A DNA stretch of 64,000 nucleotides from UBA5336 sp964492485 (GTDB lineage Bacteria; Pseudomonadota; Alphaproteobacteria; Caulobacterales; Hyphomonadaceae), in contig CAZBKM010000013.1 of assembly GCA_964492485.1 (NCBI GenBank), positions 19,592 to 83,591 of the forward strand. The letters run 5' to 3'. Positions 9,995-18,562 of this stretch are shown one piece after another. Positions within the stretch are counted from its first letter, which is position 1. Every line of letters starts with the position of its first letter. Position numbers and translations under genes: made by a program. The notes under the pieces were generated by a model. It did not search any database. It was not told the origin of the DNA and worked only from the letters and a program-made list of their open reading frames with translations.

Positions 9995-10894
9995 CTACAT
10001 GCCGCCCTTTGCGGCGCGTTCGGCGACCTGGTCGAACAGCGCGTCTCCGCCCCATGTCTGGCCAGCATCGCCGCCGAACATCAGCTCCGGCGGAAGGGTC
10101 TCGGGACCTTCGCCCGGGCCGACCGGCGGGGTCATATAGCCCAGGGCATAACTGCCCATGGCATACCCCAGGAGCGCGCGAAGCTCCGGATCCAGGGTGC
10201 GTGCGATGGCCGGCGGACAGGACAGGTACTGGTTCTCTTCCTGACGCAGCCAGCCCAGGCAATAGGTGAGGTTCAGGCCCCAGCGGTCGGCGCCGCCCTG
10301 GTGGGCGCCGCCGCCATGAATCACGCTTCCCGTGTAGACGAGCACCGAGCCGGCCGACATTTCGGCCTGGCAGACCTCGGCGTCCGCAGCCTTGCGGGTC
10401 GGATCCCAGCGGTGGCTGCCTGGCGCGACGCGGGTCGCGCCGTTGCCGGCGTTGAACTCGCTCACCGCCCAGATCGTATTGAATTGCGGCTCGATGTCAG
10501 CAGGCAGGTAGCCACCCCAGGCCAGCCTGTCCCGGTGCAGGGGCTGGGCCGCCTGACCGGGAGAGATCCGGATCATCTGGGTAAGGTGGAGCTGGATCGT
10601 CTCGCAATAGGGGGCAAGAAAGGCGCGGGCTGCCTGCAGGATCGTGTCATGCTGGATCAAGGCCCGGCACGTGGGTGACCGGGCCACCAGAGCACCGGTT
10701 CGCCTTGTATGTGCGCCGGTAAACGCGTCTCGGCCATGGGGCGTTGCTTCACTGTAGGGCGCGATTTCCGCCTGTACGGCGGCCACCTGCTCCGGGCTCA
10801 TCGCCGCCTCGATGATGGCGGCACCATCACGGTCGAGCGCGTCAAGCAGGTCGTCGACGCGGACGTCCCGGGGCAGACGGGTCAGGCTTGGCAT
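9995..10894 (-). CDS. Phytanoyl-CoA dioxygenase (PhyH) family protein
   Basis: 299-residue Fe(II)/2-oxoglutarate dioxygenase. The iron ligands appear as the HRD motif in PLHRDRLAWGG and the distal His in VIHGGGAHQGG, with an Arg nearby for 2-oxoglutarate. The start at 10894 follows a strong GGGAGGAAAC site and is preferred over the longer frame. It is transcribed in the same direction as the two thioesterase genes upstream, 107 bp apart. Relatives hydroxylate acyl chains or small metabolites; the substrate here is unknown. Confidence 0.88.
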   Translation of the reverse strand: MPSLTRLPRDVRVDDLLDALDRDGAAIIEAAMSPEQVAAVQAEIAPYSEATPHGRDAFTGAHTRRTGALVARSPTCRALIQHDTILQAARAFLAPYCETIQLHLTQMIRISPGQAAQPLHRDRLAWGGYLPADIEPQFNTIWAVSEFNAGNGATRVAPGSHRWDPTRKAADAEVCQAEMSAGSVLVYTGSVIHGGGAHQGGADRWGLNLTYCLGWLRQEENQYLSCPPAIARTLDPELRALLGYAMGSYALGYMTPPVGPGEGPETLPPELMFGGDAGQTWGGDALFDQVAERAAKGGM

Positions 10895-11001
10895 CGTTTC
10901 CTCCCAATCGTGGCGTGCCGGGTCGTGGCACTTTCCAGCACCTTGCCCCGCATCTGAGACGATCCTGACCCAGCTCGCCGCGAACCGCCAGTCCCGTCCC
11001 G

Positions 11002-11433
11002 TCAGCCGTCCGGCGCCGCCGTATCGGGCTTGGCGACGAGAAACTGGGCGCGCAGGGCGGCGACGGGCTTGGCGCGCTCGGCCTGCCATGCCTCCGCGCG
11101 CACCGTGGCCATGCGCGAGCCGAGCTTGGTAATGAAGGCGCGTGCGAAAATGTCCTCCGCCCGGGCCGAGCGCAGATAGTCGATCGTGAGATCGATCGGC
11201 TTCGGCGGACGGTCGAGATCGGTCAGCAGGTAGACCTGGGCCATGGCAGCGATCTCGAGAAAGGCGCCAATACAGCCGCCATGCCAGGCACGGATCATGG
11301 AGTTGCCGATGAACTTTTCCTGGAAGGGCAGGATGGCGGTCATCTCGTCGCCCAGCACCTCGCAGCGCATCCCAAGGGTCCGGGCGAAAGGCGTGCGGCC
11401 AAGAAAGGCGGACAGGACCTCGGCGCGGCTCAC
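11002..11433 (-). CDS. Hotdog-fold thioesterase, PaaI-like
   Basis: 143 residues with the hotdog signature around AWHGGCIGAFLEIAAMAQVYLL, matching the HGG motif of PaaI/YbgC-type acyl-CoA thioesterases. DLTIDYLRSARAED is the expected central strand segment. Its ATG overlaps the stop of the upstream thioesterase gene in an ATGA arrangement, so the two are coupled. They probably form a heteromer or a paralogous pair acting on acyl-CoAs. Confidence 0.88.
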   Translation of the reverse strand: MSRAEVLSAFLGRTPFARTLGMRCEVLGDEMTAILPFQEKFIGNSMIRAWHGGCIGAFLEIAAMAQVYLLTDLDRPPKPIDLTIDYLRSARAEDIFARAFITKLGSRMATVRAEAWQAERAKPVAALRAQFLVAKPDTAAPDG

Positions 11434-11936
11434 GATCCCGACTCCGGCGCCGTCATCAGCGAGCCGCCGCCGCCACCGGGGGCCCAGCGTTTGGGATCAT
11501 TCAGGGCGAAGGCCGCCGTGGCCGTGGCAATCACCCGATCGCGCGCCGTGTGGTAGGCCCAGGCCCGGCAGAATGCCACCGACCGGGTGATGTGGTAGCA
11601 TTCGGCTTCACCCACCACCGTCTCGCCACGCTCGGCCGGTCGCATATAGTCGATCCGCAGGTCGAGCGTCGCCATCGCCTTGATCTCGGTCAGCCGCGTG
11701 GCCACCGCAACGCCGCAGAGATTGTCGAGCAGCGAGGTGATCACGCCGCCCGCGATCACGCCAGTGTCCGGGTCGCCGATCAGGTCCTCCCGCCAGGGTG
11801 CGGTGGCAAAGGCCCGGCCGTGTTCGACGCCGGTGATCTCGAACCCCAGAAAGCTGGCCCAGGGCACCCCCGACATCATCGAGGCGGCATAGGTCCGGAT
11901 CGTGTCGAGGGAGATCGGCTCGGAACGGTCGTTCAT
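11430..11936 (-). CDS. Hotdog-fold thioesterase, PaaI-like, second copy
   Basis: 168 residues. The hotdog core reads TGVIAGGVITSLLDNLCGVAVATRL and TLDLRIDYMRPAERGE. The HGG motif of the neighbour is replaced here by IAGG, so catalysis may differ. The ATG at 11936 was chosen over longer upstream options because it gives a normal family N-terminus. It is the first gene of a minus-strand group and diverges from the flavin monooxygenase gene across 124 bp. Low sequence similarity to its coupled partner suggests old paralogues with separate roles. Confidence 0.85.
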   Translation of the reverse strand: MNDRSEPISLDTIRTYAASMMSGVPWASFLGFEITGVEHGRAFATAPWREDLIGDPDTGVIAGGVITSLLDNLCGVAVATRLTEIKAMATLDLRIDYMRPAERGETVVGEAECYHITRSVAFCRAWAYHTARDRVIATATAAFALNDPKRWAPGGGGGSLMTAPESGS

Positions 11937-11956
11937 GCTGCGGTGCCCTTTGCAAA

Positions 11957-11984
11957 TTGACGCGCACGTCATGTCCGATACCAT
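11957..11984 (+). promoter_or_regulatory. Possible promoter of the flavin monooxygenase gene
   Basis: TTGACG, 16-base spacer, TACCAT in the divergent intergenic region, about 75 bp before the start at 12061. The -35 is good and the -10 is weak. Confidence 0.35.
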
Positions 11985-12060
11985 TCGGCTAGAAACCTGG
12001 GAACCGTGAAACCAGGACACGCACGACCCGGACAGGCGGGTCCAGATCGGGAGGACGGGA

Positions 12061-13401
12061 ATGGCATTCGACGGTGGCGGCAAGCCGAAGACCTGCATCA
12101 TCGGTGCGGGCTGCTCGGGATTCACCATGGCAAAGCGCCTGAAGGATCACGGCTTGCCCTATGACTGCTTCGAGATGTCCGACAACATCGGCGGGAACTG
12201 GTACTTTCGGAACCCAAACGGCCTTTCGTCCTGTTATGAGAGCCTGCACATCGATACCTCGAAATGGCGCCTGGCCTTCGAGGACTTTCCCGTCCCGCAG
12301 GACTGGCCGGATTTTCCGCATCACCGCCAGCTTTTCCAGTACTTCAACGATTACGTGGACAATTTCGGCCTGCGAGAAACGATCACCTTCAACACGCGGG
12401 TGGAGCATGCCACGCGCCTGGAGGACGGCCGCTGGCAGGTTCGCCTGTCAGACGGCACGACGCGTTCCTATGAGGCTCTGGTCGTCGCCAACGGGCACCA
12501 TTGGGACCCCCGTCTGCCGGAGTATCCCGGGACCTTCGACGGGTATCAGGTCCATTCCCACCACTATCGTGAGCCGTTCGACCCCTATGATTTCCGTGGC
12601 AAGCGCGTCCTCGTGGTCGGCGCTGGCAATTCCGCCATGGATATCGCTTCGGAGCTGAGCCAGCGACCGATCGCGGAGCGGCTGTTCATTTCCATGCGCC
12701 GCGGGGTCTGGGTCCTGCCCAAGTACATGAATGGCCAGCCGGCGGACAAGGCGGTATTGCCGGGCTGGATGCCCTCAGGCGTCGGGCGCGCGCTGGCCCG
12801 GCGCATGATCAAAAAGCGGATCGGCGACATGCGGAATTATGGTCTGCCCCAACCCGATCATGAGCCGCTGGACGCCCATCCCTCGGTCTCCGGTGAATTC
12901 CTGACCCGGGTCGGATGCGGCGACATTGTGCCAAAGGGCGCCATGGAACGGCTCGACGGCGACGGCGTCGTGTTCCGGGACGGCACACGCGAACAGATCG
13001 ACGCTATTGTCTGGGCAACGGGCTACAAGGTCTCGTTCCCGTTCTTCGACCACCCAGACCTCATGCCGGAGGACAATCGCTTCCCATTGTTCAAGCGCAT
13101 GATCAAGCCGGGTTACGAGAACCTGTACTTCCTGGGTCTCGCCCAGCCATTGCCGACCCTGGTCAACTTTGCCGAGCAACAGTCGAAGCTGGTGGCGGCA
13201 CACCTGTCGGGCACGTACACTCTGCCGGATCGGCAGACGATGGAGGCGGTGATCGTGGAGGACGAGAAACGCCATCTCGGGCATTTCTACGACGCCCCGC
13301 GCCATACGATGCAGGTCGATTTCAACACTTACGTCAGCGACCTGCTGAAGGAGATCAAGCGTGGTGCAAAGCGGCAAGGCCGCCAGCCGGTCGAAGCCTG
13401 A
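12061..13401 (+). CDS. Flavin-containing monooxygenase
   Basis: 446-residue FAD/NADPH monooxygenase. The FAD-binding motif CIIGAGCSGF is at residues 12-21, DNIGGNWYFRN follows, and the FMO fingerprint FxGxxxHxxxY appears in FDGYQVHSHHY. The NADPH-binding motif VVGAGNSAMDIASEL is near residue 185. These enzymes oxygenate N, S or ketone substrates. It sits among acyl-CoA and lipid genes, and the M23 peptidase frame begins inside its last codons. Length and motifs look intact. Confidence 0.93.
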   Translation: MAFDGGGKPKTCIIGAGCSGFTMAKRLKDHGLPYDCFEMSDNIGGNWYFRNPNGLSSCYESLHIDTSKWRLAFEDFPVPQDWPDFPHHRQLFQYFNDYVDNFGLRETITFNTRVEHATRLEDGRWQVRLSDGTTRSYEALVVANGHHWDPRLPEYPGTFDGYQVHSHHYREPFDPYDFRGKRVLVVGAGNSAMDIASELSQRPIAERLFISMRRGVWVLPKYMNGQPADKAVLPGWMPSGVGRALARRMIKKRIGDMRNYGLPQPDHEPLDAHPSVSGEFLTRVGCGDIVPKGAMERLDGDGVVFRDGTREQIDAIVWATGYKVSFPFFDHPDLMPEDNRFPLFKRMIKPGYENLYFLGLAQPLPTLVNFAEQQSKLVAAHLSGTYTLPDRQTMEAVIVEDEKRHLGHFYDAPRHTMQVDFNTYVSDLLKEIKRGAKRQGRQPVEA

Positions 13402-14116
13402 TCCCCGGTCGGCACGATGTGCGCTGCGGCCCGTTCTGGCGGGAGCGGTGCTTGTGGTGGCGACAGCGTGCGCATCGCCGGCGGGTGAGGTGCGCCAGGC
13501 AGGACAGCCGACGCCCGTTCCGCCGGTGGGGCCGTCCGGCAGCCTCGCCGCCCAGGGACCTTTCCAGCCCGATCTGGTGCTGACGGTCTGCAACATGTCG
13601 GTGTCCAATGCGCCCCGCGTGGATGGGCGCCAGGTCGTTGAGGGCTTCAGCCCGCTGATCCGCGTGAACGGCCTGATCCTTGCGGCCGCACCGGTCAATG
13701 ACGCCTGCGTGAGCTCCGGCTTCGGACCGCGCTTCGGGCGCATGCATGAAGGGCTTGACCTTCAGGCGACGCCGGCGGGTCCCGTCTATTCTGCCGCACC
13801 GGGGCGCGTCAGGGAGCTTCGGAGGGCCAGCGGATACGGACTGCAGCTTGTGATCGACCACGGGCGGGGCGTCTTCACCCGCTACGCACATCTCGCGTCC
13901 TACGCGCCGGGCTTGCAGGAAGGTGTGTATGTGGGATTCGGCCAGAAGCTGGGCATGATGGGAGACACGGGAAACGCCACCGCTGTCCATCTGCATTACG
14001 AGATCCTGCGTGGCCGCTGGGGCGCCAGGGGTTCCTACGGACTGACACCCACGGACCCGCTGGGCTATCCGGCCTATCGGGTCGCCGATGTCTCCAGTCC
14101 CGCCACGGGGTCGTGA
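13361..14116 (+). CDS. M23-family peptidase, secreted or lipoprotein-like
   Basis: About 251 residues from a GTG start. It overlaps the end of the monooxygenase gene by 41 bases; GTG at 13364 is an alternative. A basic N-terminus and hydrophobic stretch LAGAVLVVATACAS resemble a lipoprotein signal with a Cys. The M23 domain shows SGFGPRFGRMHEGLD (first His and Asp ligands) and ATAVHLHYEIL (HxH). All zinc ligands appear present, so it may be an active cell-wall endopeptidase, unlike many LytM-type activators. Confidence 0.88.
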   Translation: MVQSGKAASRSKPDPRSARCALRPVLAGAVLVVATACASPAGEVRQAGQPTPVPPVGPSGSLAAQGPFQPDLVLTVCNMSVSNAPRVDGRQVVEGFSPLIRVNGLILAAAPVNDACVSSGFGPRFGRMHEGLDLQATPAGPVYSAAPGRVRELRRASGYGLQLVIDHGRGVFTRYAHLASYAPGLQEGVYVGFGQKLGMMGDTGNATAVHLHYEILRGRWGARGSYGLTPTDPLGYPAYRVADVSSPATGS

Positions 14117-14205
14117 GCCCTGCCCACCGGGCGGCCCGGGCGCATCGAAAGGTCCGCATGCGGCCGGTTGCGGTCAGGCGCGGCGAGCGCTATCGCGTTC
14201 CTCGC

Positions 14206-14844
14206 ATGACAGAGACAGCCCCGACCCAGAACGCGCAGAACGGCAAACGTGAGCGGGCCAAGGCCGCAAACCGGCAGGCGATCCTTGACGCGGCGCGCAT
14301 CGTCTTTGCGCGGATCGGGTTCGAGGCGACGACCGTGCGCGACATCGTGCGCGAGACCGATCTCGCGGCCGGGACGTTCTATAACTACTTCAAGTCCAAG
14401 GAAGACGTCTTCGAGGCCATCGCCCGCGACAGCACCACAAGTTTCCGGGAAGTGCTCAAGGAGGTAAGGGCATCGACCGTGGACCTGGAGTCCTATGTCC
14501 GGGCTGCCTATCACGCCTATTTCGATTTCCTCGCCCGTGAGAACGAAAAGGCCATCGGGCAGGGTGCCCCGCACATGGCGCTGATCGGCGTGCGGGTCGA
14601 TACGCCGGAGATGAAGGCTGTCTTTACCGAGATCCGTGCCGATCTGGACCGCGCCCTGGAGCGGACCGAGGGGCTGGACATCGACACCGAGTATCTGACC
14701 GCCGCCGCAGTCGGCATTGCCCGGGAACTGGGAGACTACATGCTGCAGCGTCGGCCTGTGGACGTCCGGGGCGCGGCCCGGTTCGCGTCCGACCTGCTGA
14801 TGGCTGGTCTGCGTGCGCCAGGAGTGCAAAACTCCAAAGTCTAG
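14206..14844 (+). CDS. TetR/AcrR-family transcriptional regulator
   Basis: 212 residues. The N-terminal HTH is textbook TetR: RQAILDAARIVFARIGFEATTVRDIV, then FYNYFKSKEDVF. The variable C-terminal half would bind an effector. The ATG at 14206 was preferred because it leaves a short polar leader before the HTH; the open frame extends upstream. The next genes are an HSL-type esterase in the same direction and a convergent SDR, which are plausible targets. The TAG stop belongs to the edge of a palindromic repeat. Confidence 0.9.
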   Translation: MTETAPTQNAQNGKRERAKAANRQAILDAARIVFARIGFEATTVRDIVRETDLAAGTFYNYFKSKEDVFEAIARDSTTSFREVLKEVRASTVDLESYVRAAYHAYFDFLARENEKAIGQGAPHMALIGVRVDTPEMKAVFTEIRADLDRALERTEGLDIDTEYLTAAAVGIARELGDYMLQRRPVDVRGAARFASDLLMAGLRAPGVQNSKV

Positions 14845-14845
14845 G

Positions 14846-14934
14846 GCATTTTCACGCGCATTGGGCATCAGTTCATGTAAAGAAAACGCTCAAAAACAAG
14901 ACGCTAGCGCATCTTCAGCGATGTTGATCAACTG
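14846..14934. repeat. Palindromic repeat, degraded modules 1 and 2
   Basis: GCATTTTC ... GAAAACGC brackets a decayed module 1, then CTCAAAAACAAGA and the left arm CTAGCGCATCTTCA of module 2 without its right arm. The layout is the same as at 17261-17360. It starts directly after the TetR stop codon. Confidence 0.65.
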
Positions 14935-15007
14935 GGGGATGCGCCAGGCGCGGGGCAGAGGGGCCCGCGCCGGGGCTGACGGAATGGACCGAACGGGGAG
15001 GCTGACC

Positions 15008-16051
15008 ATGTCCTTGCAGGCGAAGATCGCCAAGACGATCCTCAAGCTGCCGCCGAGCTGGCTCGTGCGGATGTCGGGCGGCAAGCCCGTGGAAGTCGGC
15101 GGTCGCACGCTGGACCCTCACTTCCAGTTCATTGCCCATGGCGCGCGCAAGCAGCCGCCCATGTCCTCGCTGGACGCGCAGACGGGGCGCGCAGCCTCCG
15201 CCGCCGGGTTGGCCATGTTCGCGGCCAAGCCCGAACCGGGTGTCGCCTGGGAGACGTTCGCCCTGGAGGCGCCCGGACGCCAGATCCCGGTACGGCTCTA
15301 CCGGCCCGACCGCCAGGACCCGTCGGTGCCGCTCATGGTGTACTTCCATTTCGGTGGCGGCGTGATTGGTGATCTCGAGACCTGCCATGCCTTCTGCACG
15401 ATCCTGTCGCGGATCGTCGGCTGTCCGGTGCTGTCGGTGGATTACCGTCTGGCACCCGAACACAAATGGCCCGCGGGCCTTGAGGATTGCGCCTTCGCTT
15501 ATGAATGGGCCCTGAAGCACGCCGCCGAACATGGCGCGCCGGCGGGAGAGGCTGCGATCGGCGGTGACAGCATGGGTGGAAACTTCACCGCCATCATCGC
15601 CCAGGAGGCCAAGCGCAACGGCCTGCCGCGCCCCGCTTTGCAACTGTTGATCTATCCTGCGACCGACGTGTCCCGCGAGTTTCCGTCCCACATTACCTAT
15701 GGCGAGACGTATCCGCTGAGCACGGACACCATGAACTGGTTCATGGACCACTATCTGCCCGAGGGTGCCAATCGCGAGGATGTGCGCATCTCGCCGGCAC
15801 AGGAGATGGATCTGGAAGGCCTGCCGCCCGCCATCGTCGTGACGGCCGGGTTCGACCCTCTGGTCGATGACGGCGCGGCCTATGCCGATCGGCTGAACCA
15901 GGCGGGCGTCGACGTCACCTATGTCTGCTATGACAGCCTTGCCCACGGCTTCACAGCTTTCACGGGCGTCTCGCCCGAGGCGGACGCGGCATGCCGGGAG
16001 ATCGCCAACATGGTGAAGTCGGCCTATGCACGCCACGCCGCGCCGGCCTGA
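15008..16051 (+). CDS. Alpha/beta hydrolase of the hormone-sensitive lipase family
   Basis: 347-residue esterase or lipase. The nucleophile elbow is GGDSMGG, the acid is in GFDPLVDDG and the His in LAHGFTAF. The oxyanion motif reads HFGGG, not the usual HGGG. YRLAPEHKWPAGLEDC is a strong family marker. The start at 15008 follows GGGGAGGCTGACC; the frame is open upstream through repeat DNA but that part is not family-like. It lies downstream of the TetR gene and may be under its control. Confidence 0.9.
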   Translation: MSLQAKIAKTILKLPPSWLVRMSGGKPVEVGGRTLDPHFQFIAHGARKQPPMSSLDAQTGRAASAAGLAMFAAKPEPGVAWETFALEAPGRQIPVRLYRPDRQDPSVPLMVYFHFGGGVIGDLETCHAFCTILSRIVGCPVLSVDYRLAPEHKWPAGLEDCAFAYEWALKHAAEHGAPAGEAAIGGDSMGGNFTAIIAQEAKRNGLPRPALQLLIYPATDVSREFPSHITYGETYPLSTDTMNWFMDHYLPEGANREDVRISPAQEMDLEGLPPAIVVTAGFDPLVDDGAAYADRLNQAGVDVTYVCYDSLAHGFTAFTGVSPEADAACREIANMVKSAYARHAAPA

Positions 16052-16097
16052 CGCGTACTGGACCCGGTTGTCGGTTCGCGGTCGGTGACGCCCGTTG

Positions 16098-16118
16098 GCG
16101 TTCGCCAGCGGCGAACGC
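16098..16118. terminator. Hairpin between convergent genes
   Basis: Perfect nine-base stem GCGTTCGCC / GGCGAACGC with an AGC loop. It lies between the ends of the esterase and SDR genes. There is no T-run on either side, so its terminator role is an inference from position. Confidence 0.45.
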
Positions 16119-16135
16119 GCGGTACGTACCTGGCC

Positions 16136-17038
16136 TCATACTGTCCGCTTGGCCCTGTCCTTCTGGTTCTGGGCCTCGATCGCCTCGCGCGCGGCGCGCC
16201 ATTCCGCATCGCCCCACTGGGTCAGCATGGCGAAATTTCCGCCGGACGCGTTGTACATCGCCCCGTCTATGGCGATGGTCTGCCCGTTCACATACTCCGC
16301 GCCCGGCGCCAGCAGGAAGGCGGCAAGGTTCACAAGTTCATGCATCTCGCCAACCCGGCCCAGGGGGTTGCCACCGCCCGACTCCATGCGTTGGGCCCCT
16401 TCGGCATCCGGCGACAGCCGCTTCGACATGCCCTCCGTGGGGAAGGGGCCCGGCGCGATCGCATTGAAGCGGAGGCCATAGCGGCCCCATTCCACTGCGA
16501 GGCTCTGGGTCATCGTATTGATCCCTGCCTTCGACATCGCTGAAGGAACCACGAACGGTCCGCCGTTCCAGACCCATGTCGTCAGGATGGACACCACGCT
16601 CCCGCGCTGCTTCGCGTCGATCCAGCGCTTTCCGATGTCGTGGGTCATATAGAACGTGCCGCGGAAGACGATGTTCGCGATGGCATCAAAGCCCCGCACC
16701 GACAGGTCCTCGGTCCGCGAGATGAAGTTCCCGGCGGCATTGTTCACGAGACCCGTCAGGGGACCGTGCTCGGACCAGATGCGGTCGTTCATCTCCGTGA
16801 TCGCGTCGGGCACCCGGATGTCGCAGGCGTGCGGGACGATCTTGCCGCCATGACGCTCGGACAGTTCCCTGGCCGTGTCCTCGCACACGCCGCCGCGCCG
16901 ACCACAGATGTGAACCTCGGCGCCCAGTTTCAGGAACCCTTCCGCCATCTCCTTGCCGAGACCGGTACCTCCGCCAGTGACGAGAATCCGTTCGTTCGAC
17001 ATCAAGCCGTCGCGGAACATGAGCTTGTCGGTGTCCAT
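16136..17038 (-). CDS. SDR oxidoreductase, 2,4-dienoyl-CoA reductase-like
   Basis: 300-residue short-chain dehydrogenase. The cofactor motif is TGGGTGLG, followed by NNAAGNFI. The active-site stretch GGPFVVPSAMSKAGINTM matches the mitochondrial 2,4-dienoyl-CoA reductase type, in which the usual YxxxK tyrosine is replaced (here SAMSK). PGPFPTEGMSKRL follows as in that family. It would reduce dienoyl-CoAs during breakdown of unsaturated acyl chains. The start at 17038 follows CGGGAGGACTTG. It converges on the esterase gene. Confidence 0.87.
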   Translation of the reverse strand: MDTDKLMFRDGLMSNERILVTGGGTGLGKEMAEGFLKLGAEVHICGRRGGVCEDTARELSERHGGKIVPHACDIRVPDAITEMNDRIWSEHGPLTGLVNNAAGNFISRTEDLSVRGFDAIANIVFRGTFYMTHDIGKRWIDAKQRGSVVSILTTWVWNGGPFVVPSAMSKAGINTMTQSLAVEWGRYGLRFNAIAPGPFPTEGMSKRLSPDAEGAQRMESGGGNPLGRVGEMHELVNLAAFLLAPGAEYVNGQTIAIDGAMYNASGGNFAMLTQWGDAEWRAAREAIEAQNQKDRAKRTV

Positions 17039-17215
17039 CAAGTCCTCCCGTGGTTTTCTCTCCAAGCGTTCAAACTAGCGCATCGGCCGTCCGGGTCAGC
17101 CCGGATTCGTGCGATCCGCTCGGTCAAGACCCATCCCGCTGGGGTCTGGAGACGTGCCGAGCGCATCTTCCGGTCATTCAGACCCTCTGAATATGGGCTG
17201 GTTTCATGTTTAGGG

Positions 17216-17360
17216 GCATTTTCCTCACGTGGTGCCCGCTTCGCTTGAAAATGTTCTATAGCATTTTCGAGCGAAGTGGGACCCGGTTCGCGTTAAGAAA
17301 ATGCTCAAAAACAAGAACATAGCGCATCTTCACTGACTCCGATTGATTTGAAGATGCGCT
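17216..17360. repeat. Composite palindromic element: module 1 twice, then module 2
   Basis: Three hairpins in a row in the intergenic region 17039-17358. 17216-17253 is an inverted, decayed module 1. 17261-17304 is an intact module 1 (GCATTTTC ... GAAAATGC around GCGAAGTGGGACCCGGTTCGC, stems nested). 17321-17360 is an intact module 2 (12-bp arms AGCGCATCTTCA / TGAAGATGCGCT). Positions 17263-17362 are identical to 45432-45531. The rest of the region (17039-17215) shows no gene. Confidence 0.9.
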
Positions 17361-17628
17361 AGCGGCGGAATGGCAGGGAGAGCAGCCGCCAGAGAACCCA
17401 GATTGGCAGTACGACGGCCGCACCCGCCAGGAGCGGCTGCCAGGAATTTGTCACCATCCAAAGCGCGCTCGACCAGGCCGTGCGGGCCAGGGTTGCCAGC
17501 GTGGGCAGGAGTCCCGCCTGCGGGTCGGCCGGATCGAACCGGCTGGCCTGCACGAACAGGCCGACCAGCAGGCAGAGGACGACAAGCCGCAGTGCGCCGG
17601 CGGGCCTCACCCCGAAAAGCCGGCGCAT
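17359..17628 (-). CDS. Small membrane protein of unknown function
   Basis: 89 residues with two hydrophobic segments (about residues 10-27 and 65-84) joined by a short polar stretch; probably an inner-membrane protein. I do not recognise the family securely. It lies 79 bp downstream of the mscS-like gene in the same direction and may be cotranscribed. The TAG stop is the CTAG at the edge of the palindromic element, so the original C-terminus may have been altered by repeat insertion. Confidence 0.6.
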   Translation of the reverse strand: MRRLFGVRPAGALRLVVLCLLVGLFVQASRFDPADPQAGLLPTLATLARTAWSSALWMVTNSWQPLLAGAAVVLPIWVLWRLLSLPFRR

Positions 17629-17707
17629 AAGGGGCCGGAGGCGACGGTCATGCGGATCGGGTCGGCCGGCCTCTTTGGCTGAATCATCGCCCCCCCGCCG
17701 GGACAGG

Positions 17708-18535
17708 TCAGCCTCCCACCTTCTGCACCAGTGTGCGGTGAGGGTAGGGGATGGAGATGCCCGCCGCGTCCAGCGCTTCCTTCACTTGCTTGGTAACATC
17801 GAAGCGCACCGGCCAGTAATCTGTGGCATTGACCCAGGAGCGTGTGGTGATCTCGACGGAGCTGTCGCCCAGTTGGGTGACTTTCACAAAGGGCTCCGGA
17901 TCCTCGAAGATTCGCGGCTCCGATACGAGGACGGCGCGGATCACCTCGATCGCCTGGTCCATGTTGGCGTCATAGTCGATCCCGAACACCAGATCGACGC
18001 GGCGCGTGTCATAGGCGGAATAGTTCTTGATGACGCCGTCGATGGCCTGACTGTTGGGCACCATGATCTTCACATTGTCGACGGTGACCAGGACGGTCTG
18101 AAACAGGTTGATGTCCTTGATCGAGCCGGCCTGGCCGGCGGTTTCGACCCAGTCCCCGAGCTGGTAGGGGCGAAACAGCATGATCATGACGCCTGACGCG
18201 ATGTTGCCAAGCGCCCCCTGCATCGACAGGCCGATGGCCAGGGTCAGGGCACCGAGCACGGCCACGAAGCTGGTGGCCTGGACCCCGAAGACCTGCAGGG
18301 CCGCGATCAGGACGGCGGCCGTGACCGCCCATCGCACGATCGAGGCGAAGAAATTGCCCAGCGTGTCGTCGATGCTCGCGCGCCGTGTGGCCTGGCTGCG
18401 CACCAGGTTGGCCAACCAGCTCGAAAGGCGCAGCCCGACAATGATCACGACCAGCGCGCCCAGAACCTTCAGGGCTCCGCTGACGATCCACGGACCGTAG
18501 GTGGCCCACAGTTCCTCGGGTGACGGTGTCGGCAT
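17708..18535 (-). CDS. MscS-type mechanosensitive channel
   Basis: 275 residues, close to the length of small-conductance MscS. Three N-terminal membrane helices are visible (about 18-40, 60-80, 90-125). The third is the Gly/Ala-rich pore helix ALTLAIGLSMQGALGNIASG followed by RPYQLGDWVE, the hallmark of the family. The cytosolic vestibule domain follows with VPNSQAIDGVIKNYS. It protects cells from hypo-osmotic shock. Clear family membership and intact ends. Confidence 0.94.
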   Translation of the reverse strand: MPTPSPEELWATYGPWIVSGALKVLGALVVIIVGLRLSSWLANLVRSQATRRASIDDTLGNFFASIVRWAVTAAVLIAALQVFGVQATSFVAVLGALTLAIGLSMQGALGNIASGVMIMLFRPYQLGDWVETAGQAGSIKDINLFQTVLVTVDNVKIMVPNSQAIDGVIKNYSAYDTRRVDLVFGIDYDANMDQAIEVIRAVLVSEPRIFEDPEPFVKVTQLGDSSVEITTRSWVNATDYWPVRFDVTKQVKEALDAAGISIPYPHRTLVQKVGG

Positions 18536-18562
18536 CGGTCGTTCTCCTCTCTCTCGTGGCGC

